Source of the DNA: UMGS1052 sp045532035
GTDB lineage: Bacteria > Bacillota > Clostridia > Oscillospirales > CAG-382
Assembly: GCA_045532035.1 (NCBI GenBank)
Contig: JAZSFD010000048.1
Location: forward strand, 51,255 to 115,254
Direction: 5' to 3'
Length of the DNA stretch: 64,000 nucleotides
Of this stretch, positions 59,455-64,000 are shown piece by piece (the first letter of the stretch is position 1; every line of letters begins with the position of its first letter). The notes beneath the pieces are model-generated. The model was not told the origin of the DNA, searched no databases, and was given only the letters and a program-made list of their open reading frames with translations. The translations under genes and the position numbers were made by a program.

Positions 59455-59480
59455 AAGGTCTCCCTTTTGGGAGACCTTTT
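59455..59480. terminator. Terminator between convergent genes
   Basis: AAGGTCTCCC pairs with GGGAGACCTT across TTTT, followed by TT on the plus strand. It may end both the sugar isomerase and the unknown minus-strand gene. Confidence 0.8.
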
Positions 59481-59487
59481 ATTATGC

Positions 59488-59991
59488 TTATGCCTTATCA
59501 AGCGCAAGAGAGACAACTTCCTCATAGCTTTGCGGCCCGTCATTGAAAAATGTTGTGGGCTTTTTGCCGAATTTTTCAAGGGTATATTCTGCCGTGATAT
59601 AATCATATTCGAAGATCACGCAAAAGGGCTTTTTTTCATGGTTTTCAAGCTTTCTTACTATCTCAAAACGGTCATCCATCGTAAGATATGTCATCGAATC
59701 GCCGCCAAACTCGACAGTTCTTCCCTCAATATTCTTTTCAGAAAGAAATCTCGTGACATATTCTGCAAGCTGCTCACTTGTGATGTCATCCCTCAGAGGT
59801 GCGGTCAGATCAATAAAGATCCCACAAGGTACGGCAAATATTTTTTCTTTAATATAAAGCTTTCCGTAAGCTCCGCAAAAAGGATCATCAAACGAAATGC
59901 CGTCCGATTCTTCTGAAACATATACCCTTGTCCCTGCGGATATTTTGTCGGTGTTTAAGGTATGTGCTATTATTTTCTGTATCTGTGTCAT
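59488..59991 (-). CDS. Hypothetical protein downstream of thiN
   Basis: This 167-residue soluble protein begins MTQIQKIIAHTLNTDKISAG. It has alternating strands such as TRVYVSEESDGISFDDPFCG and FGGDSMTYLTMDDRFEIVRK, with no recognised motif. The ATG at 59991 directly follows the thiN stop at 59993, so the genes are coupled. A start further upstream at 60081 would overlap thiN by 89 bases and is less likely. It is the last gene of the cluster. Confidence 0.65.
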   Translation of the reverse strand: MTQIQKIIAHTLNTDKISAGTRVYVSEESDGISFDDPFCGAYGKLYIKEKIFAVPCGIFIDLTAPLRDDITSEQLAEYVTRFLSEKNIEGRTVEFGGDSMTYLTMDDRFEIVRKLENHEKKPFCVIFEYDYITAEYTLEKFGKKPTTFFNDGPQSYEEVVSLALDKA

Positions 59992-59992
59992 G

Positions 59993-60682
59993 TCAGTCTC
60001 CACTTTCGACGATAAGGGCTGTGCCCTTGCCGACTGTGATCTTTGCGCCGTCCTTTTGCACTTCGTTTGATACGGTGACAAAGCGCCGGCGCATCAACCT
60101 TTCGGTCTTGTAAGGATATTTGAAGCCGCCGTCCATTTCGACCGACGAAAGCTCGTCATCAAGCGGTATCAGCGACAGATATTTTCTTTCAGAAAGACTG
60201 AAAATATTCTCTTTTTCCGCAAGATATGCACGGTTTTTACCGTCGGTTATCACTCCGCGCGCCCTTGATTTTTTGATATTTTCAAGAAGAAAAACATTTG
60301 CAAGCGTGTGGTCGAGCCGACCGCCAAGGCCGCCGACAATGATTATCTCCCGACAACCGAATGACAAAGCCACATCCACTGCAAGACCTGTGTCGGTGTC
60401 GTCCTTTTCGGGGGGAAAGGGCAAAAAAACGGCGCTGCGGAATTTGGAAAGCTTGTCTTTCGGATAAGAATCCATGTCCCCGAGAATTATGTCTGGATTG
60501 ACCTCTTTGATCTTTTCCGAAAAGGTGCGCAAAGTATCGCATCCGGAGTCGGCGGCAATGATAAGGTCACCGTCTTGCGGAATATCGGTCATTTTTTCTG
60601 CGCAAAAAGCCTTGCCGCCCGTAAAAACAAAGGCGCGGCAGGGCTTTTCTTCTTTGAATCTTTCAAGTTCAATCCCATTCAT
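59993..60682 (-). CDS. thiN: Thiamine pyrophosphokinase
   Basis: This 229-residue enzyme adds pyrophosphate to thiamine, making the active cofactor. Motifs are LIIAADSGCDTLRTF, PDIILGDMDSYPKDKL with the metal-binding GDMDS, PPEKDDTDTGLAVDVALSFG and IIIVGGLGGRLDHTLANVFL. The later FKYPYKTERLMRRRF and KGTALIVESG complete the thiamine-binding domain. The start lies inside the rsgA end (overlap of 14 bases). Firmicutes usually have rpe between rsgA and thiN, but it is absent here. Confidence 0.92.
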   Translation of the reverse strand: MNGIELERFKEEKPCRAFVFTGGKAFCAEKMTDIPQDGDLIIAADSGCDTLRTFSEKIKEVNPDIILGDMDSYPKDKLSKFRSAVFLPFPPEKDDTDTGLAVDVALSFGCREIIIVGGLGGRLDHTLANVFLLENIKKSRARGVITDGKNRAYLAEKENIFSLSERKYLSLIPLDDELSSVEMDGGFKYPYKTERLMRRRFVTVSNEVQKDGAKITVGKGTALIVESGD

Positions 60683-61577
60683 TTTTGTTTTTCAGCTCCT
60701 CAAAAAGAAGGCGATAGCTTTCATGGCGGCTTTTTGCGATAATGCCATCCTCAAGTGCAGTAACCACCCCACAGCCATCCTCGCAAAGATGACTGCAATC
60801 GGTGTATCGGCAAGAGAAAGAGAATTTTTCGATATCAGGAAAAGCTCCCACGAGACTGTCCTTCGGGATCATATTGTATTGGGCAATTTCAAGCATCGAA
60901 AATCCGGGGGTGTCGGCAATATATGTATCCTCCGAAAGCTTGAAAAGCTCGGTCTTTCGGGTGGTGTGCTTTCCGCGCTCTATCTTTTCACTCAAAACTC
61001 CCGTTTCAAGCTCTTTTCCAAGCTCAGGAAAAACCACATTTATGGTGCTGGATTTTCCCACACCCGACGCACCGGCAAAAAAACAGACCTTTCCGCTCAC
61101 CGCGTTTCTTATATATTCGATCTTTTCGGCATCGGGATTTTCGGCGCAGAATTCAACAGCGTCAAAACCGGCCTTGCGGTAAAGAGCGCACAGCTCGCTT
61201 GCATTGGCAAGATCACTTTTGTTGACGATCATCAGAACATCAATATCGTTGTGGCACGCCACAGCCAACATTTTGTCGATAAGAAAAAGATCGGGGTCGG
61301 GCTTTGCCGCGGCAATCACAAAGAGCAGCAGGTCAATGTTGGCACTGGCGGGACGGATAAGCGAATTTTTGCGCTCGCAGACACTTGTGATAAAGCCGCT
61401 TCCATCCTTTTGCCTTTCAAGTTCTATGATATCTCCGGGCAAAGGCTTTATGCCATCGCGACGGAAAGCACCTTTAGCTCGGCAGGAAATATATTCTTCA
61501 CTGCCGCAGGGTTTGCCGCAGAGCTCGGCGGTATAAAGACCGCCGACGCCCTTTATTATTCTTGCTTTTTCAGTCAT
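60669..61577 (-). CDS. rsgA: Ribosome small-subunit-dependent GTPase A
   Basis: This 302-residue circularly permuted GTPase helps mature the 30S ribosome. Domains in order are an OB fold (GVGGLYTAELCGKPCG, GIKPLPGDIIEL), then permuted G motifs MIVNKSDLANA (G4), AGASGVGKSSTINVVFPELG (G1), HTTRKTELFKL and DTPGFSMLEIA (G3). A C-terminal zinc knuckle is CRYTDCSHLCEDGCGV. It lies 11 bases after prkC and overlaps thiN. Confidence 0.95.
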   Translation of the reverse strand: MTEKARIIKGVGGLYTAELCGKPCGSEEYISCRAKGAFRRDGIKPLPGDIIELERQKDGSGFITSVCERKNSLIRPASANIDLLLFVIAAAKPDPDLFLIDKMLAVACHNDIDVLMIVNKSDLANASELCALYRKAGFDAVEFCAENPDAEKIEYIRNAVSGKVCFFAGASGVGKSSTINVVFPELGKELETGVLSEKIERGKHTTRKTELFKLSEDTYIADTPGFSMLEIAQYNMIPKDSLVGAFPDIEKFSFSCRYTDCSHLCEDGCGVVTALEDGIIAKSRHESYRLLFEELKNKNEWD

Positions 61578-61588
61578 TTTTCACCTGT

Positions 61589-63532
61589 TTATACTTCGGT
61601 GGGTTCGTCATCCGCCACTTCGGGAGAAGCTTCGGAGTTTTCGGTATTTCCGCTGTCTGCTTCACCGTTTTCGGAAGATGTGCCTTCTTCGGAAATGTCA
61701 GGTTCCACCTTTTCGTTGTTGTCTTCAGTGGCTTCTGCCGTTTCATTTTCAGTTTCTTCGGCAGGTGTTTCGGACTCCTCGGTGCCCTCCTCGCCGATGT
61801 CGGAAAGCTCATCGCTCTCAACGCCTTCGGCAGGAGCTTCGTCTTCAACGGGAGTTGTCGGCTCAGGCAGAATGATAACAACGCGTCCCGAGCTTACTGT
61901 AAGCTCGATCTCGGTGATATATTTGTAAACCGTTTCGCCCTCAGCGACGCTTTGGGAGATTACAGTTCCTTCAGGAGCATCCGATTCTTCATAATCCACA
62001 ATACCTATGCTGATGCGGTTTTTCTGAAGCTCACGGACAGCTTCTTCATAGGTTAAGCCTGTCACCTTGGGCACTGTTACCTCCTCGACCGGAGCGCCGT
62101 TGCTGACATAAAGAGTAATGGTATCGCCCTTTTTCAGAACAGTCCCGGGTTCGGGGTCTGTTTTTATGACATAGCCCTTGATTACCGTGTCATGGTCTTC
62201 GGATTTCAATGTCCAATTTATATCGTTGCGGCGCAGAAGCGTTGTGACCTCCTGAGCATTGGCGTTGGTATAGTTGTCAAGCACAAAAACCTTTGCGGGA
62301 GGATTAAGAGTGACAGTTACTGTTTGCAGATTGTCGGGGTCATATTTTTTTCGTGTTCCTTCCGACGGAGTCTGATGAATTATTTCGCCGACGGGCTTTT
62401 CGGGGTCATGTTCAACCTCTTTTGTGCTGACTTTTATATCATAACCGTCTTTTTTATAGTTTTCCGCAAGCTCTTCACTGTGCATCTGACCCACAAGCGA
62501 TGGGATAACTATTTCTTTTCCCGTGTCATTGAAGCTTGAACTGCATTGCTTCAAGAACATAACGGCAAAAACTATGAGAACAATGAAAAACGCCGCTGTC
62601 ACTCCCGAAATAATCGCAAGGAAGGATGAGCGCTTTTTTGTTTTTTCGGCAGCTTTCTTTTTCTCGCCGGATTTGTGATGGCTTGTGAAAACAGTGGCGG
62701 GATTCTGGGAAATGATGCCGAGAGCCTTTTCCATGGCAGCACAGGACGAAAATCTTTCGTCGGGTTCTTTATTCATAGCCTTGAGAATAATCTGTTCAAG
62801 ACCTCTCGGTATGGCTGCAATCTCTGTGGGGGGCTGAGGCTCGTCCTGTATCTGCATCATGGCAACCGCCATGGTGCTTTCGGCAATAAAGGGGAGCTTT
62901 CCTGTCGTCATCTCATAAAGCATAACGCCGACCGAATATATGTCGGAATAAAAGCCTATCTCTTTTCCGCTTGCCTGCTCGGGACTGATATAATCGACAG
63001 TACCCAGAGCCATGTCGGTCATGGTAATCGATTCGGATTTCAGCATTTTTGCAATACCGAAGTCCATGACCTTAACAACGCCTTCGCGGGTTATCATAAT
63101 GTTCTGGGGTTTGACATCGCGGTGGATGATGCCCATGGAATGGGCGTGTCCGAGAGCGCGGAGTATCTGCGAGACATAATAAACCGCCTCTCCCCATTCG
63201 ATAGTTTTTTTGAAATCTATATATTCCTTCATGGTTATGCCTTCGACATATTCCATGACAAGATAGTTGATGTCTTTTTCAAAGACCACATCGTATATTT
63301 TTACAATGTTTGGGTGGGAAAGCATGGCGACCGCTTTTGACTCATTGAGAAATCGGCGGACGGATTTTTCGTCCCTGCTTGACTCCTCGTTGAGAATCTT
63401 GACCGACACCACCTGACCCGAGCCCTCAACCGTCGCCTTGAAGACATATGCCATTCCTCCGACACCGAGGAGTTCTTTTATGGTGTATTTGCCGTTCAGG
63501 GTCTTGCCGATATACTGCTCATAACGTTCCAT
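61589..63532 (-). CDS. prkC: PASTA-domain serine/threonine kinase
   Basis: This 647-residue kinase is a membrane receptor. The N-terminal kinase domain has the P-loop GVGGMAYVF, VSVKILNEES with the ATP Lys, HRDVKPQNIMITREGVVKVM and MDFGIAKML. One membrane segment follows (about 320-345, SGVTAAFFIVLIVFAVMF). Three PASTA repeats (VIPSLVGQM; DNYTNANAQEVTTL; VTVPKVTGLTYEEA) sense muropeptides or lipid II. After them, about 70 residues of a Glu/Thr/Ser-rich acidic tail are unusual. The start at 63532 follows GGAGGAAC. It follows the phosphatase gene by 19 bases. Confidence 0.95.
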   Translation of the reverse strand: MERYEQYIGKTLNGKYTIKELLGVGGMAYVFKATVEGSGQVVSVKILNEESSRDEKSVRRFLNESKAVAMLSHPNIVKIYDVVFEKDINYLVMEYVEGITMKEYIDFKKTIEWGEAVYYVSQILRALGHAHSMGIIHRDVKPQNIMITREGVVKVMDFGIAKMLKSESITMTDMALGTVDYISPEQASGKEIGFYSDIYSVGVMLYEMTTGKLPFIAESTMAVAMMQIQDEPQPPTEIAAIPRGLEQIILKAMNKEPDERFSSCAAMEKALGIISQNPATVFTSHHKSGEKKKAAEKTKKRSSFLAIISGVTAAFFIVLIVFAVMFLKQCSSSFNDTGKEIVIPSLVGQMHSEELAENYKKDGYDIKVSTKEVEHDPEKPVGEIIHQTPSEGTRKKYDPDNLQTVTVTLNPPAKVFVLDNYTNANAQEVTTLLRRNDINWTLKSEDHDTVIKGYVIKTDPEPGTVLKKGDTITLYVSNGAPVEEVTVPKVTGLTYEEAVRELQKNRISIGIVDYEESDAPEGTVISQSVAEGETVYKYITEIELTVSSGRVVIILPEPTTPVEDEAPAEGVESDELSDIGEEGTEESETPAEETENETAEATEDNNEKVEPDISEEGTSSENGEADSGNTENSEASPEVADDEPTEV

Positions 63533-63551
63533 ATCCGTTCCTCCTGTGTTT

Positions 63552-64000
63552 TCAGAATCTGACAAGTATCGCCGTGATATTGTCTCCGCCGCCTGCAGCG
63601 TTTGCCTTTTCGATAAGGGTGTTCACCGCTTCGCGCACGCTTTCGCTCTCACGCACTGTCTTTTCCATCGATACATCGTCGACAAAGTTCGAAAGACCGT
63701 CAGAGCAAAGAAGAAAACTCTTTCTGTCGGGAAGTATCTTGAAGAAATCTGCTGTCACCTCGGCATCGGTACCGACAGCTCGCATGATGACATTTTTGTT
63801 GGGATGTGTCTTTGCCTGCTCCTCCGAAATTTTGCCCTGATCCACAAGGGTCTGGACATATGAATGGTCACGGGTGAGCTTGCACATTCCATCCTCTCCC
63901 AGCACATAAAGACGGCTGTCACCTATGTTCAGGGCATACACTGTGTTTCTGAAGGTCATCATCGCCACAAGAGTTGTGCCCATGCCGCGCAGGGAAGAAT
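63552..64000 (-). CDS. stp: PP2C-type phosphatase Stp, partial
   Basis: The visible 149 codons are the C-terminal part of a PP2C serine/threonine phosphatase, the partner that reverses PrkC. Motifs are RGMGTTLVAMMTFRNTVYAL, ALNIGDSRLYVLGEDGMCKL, LLCSDGLSNFVDDVSMEKTV and AAGGGDNITAILVRF, which hold the metal-binding Asp residues. The N-terminal RVR-DQN block lies beyond the window end. The frame is open to base 64000, so the ATG at 63983 is not the real start. Confidence 0.92.
   Translation of the reverse strand, partial: SSLRGMGTTLVAMMTFRNTVYALNIGDSRLYVLGEDGMCKLTRDHSYVQTLVDQGKISEEQAKTHPNKNVIMRAVGTDAEVTADFFKILPDRKSFLLCSDGLSNFVDDVSMEKTVRESESVREAVNTLIEKANAAGGGDNITAILVRF

Noticed and set aside
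60474..61928. 484-codon plus-strand frame over thiN, rsgA and the prkC tail
   Set aside because: It crosses three well-supported minus-strand genes. Its Ser/Val-rich end is the antisense of the PrkC acidic tail.
1..64000. CRISPR array, tRNA or rRNA genes
   Set aside because: No regularly spaced repeats and no tRNA or rRNA sequence were recognised by reading; a dedicated tRNA scan could still find one.

Overview
The window looks like a Gram-positive Clostridia chromosome, probably Oscillospirales or a relative. This is inferred from gene content: S-layer-homology proteins, many lipoboxes, strong AAGGAGG-type ribosome sites, a stp-prkC-rsgA-thiN cluster, a Firmicutes-type PolA without proofreading residues, and moderate GC with extensive open frames antisense to real genes. 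No rRNA, tRNA or CRISPR array was seen.

Region 1 (1 to about 5.2 kb) is the integrase-proximal end of an AT-richer integrative conjugative element: a truncated gene, a winged-helix-like protein, ArdA antirestriction protein, excisionase and tyrosine integrase. A two-gene cargo of unknown function and a small phage-type relic follow. The other end of the element lies outside the window.

Region 2 (5.4 to 24.3 kb) mixes surface and carbohydrate genes with housekeeping genes. The first group has lipoproteins, an apiosidase-like glycoside hydrolase, a frameshifted sugar isomerase, a YcdB/SLH surface protein and a decayed SLH/beta-helix protein. The second has acpP, cysteine desulfurase and IscU, plus ugd and a SanA-like protein.

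Region 3 (24.3 to 36.6 kb) holds secA, two membrane proteins, two tRNA-editing enzymes (AlaX type and YbaK type), an anion permease, a PHP phosphoesterase and the NAD operon nadA-nadB-nadC.

Region 4 (36.7 to 41 kb) is the most interesting part. A consensus promoter on the minus strand leads to a leucine-rich leader peptide and a terminator hairpin, which is classic ribosome-mediated attenuation. Then come a 2-isopropylmalate-synthase-like protein with altered catalytic motifs and a fusion of a sugar-isomerase TIM barrel with an acyl-CoA synthetase.

Region 5 (41 to 64 kb) holds a UDP-GlcNAc 2-epimerase, hisS, aspS, polA, an interrupted alpha-L-rhamnosidase and a PhnP-like hydrolase. A roughly 270-bp array of consecutive hairpins between two copies of a terminator hairpin follows. 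Next are a small XRE regulator with a palindromic operator, zinc-ribbon and DUF2085 membrane proteins, a frameshifted AraC regulator, tandem iron-sulfur reductases, a nitroreductase, two more sugar isomerases and the thiN-rsgA-prkC-stp cluster, which runs off the end.

Five accessory genes carry point lesions (two in-frame TAG, one in-frame TAA, three single-base frameshifts), while every recognised essential gene is intact. This suggests decay of carbohydrate and regulatory functions, although assembly error cannot be excluded from sequence alone.
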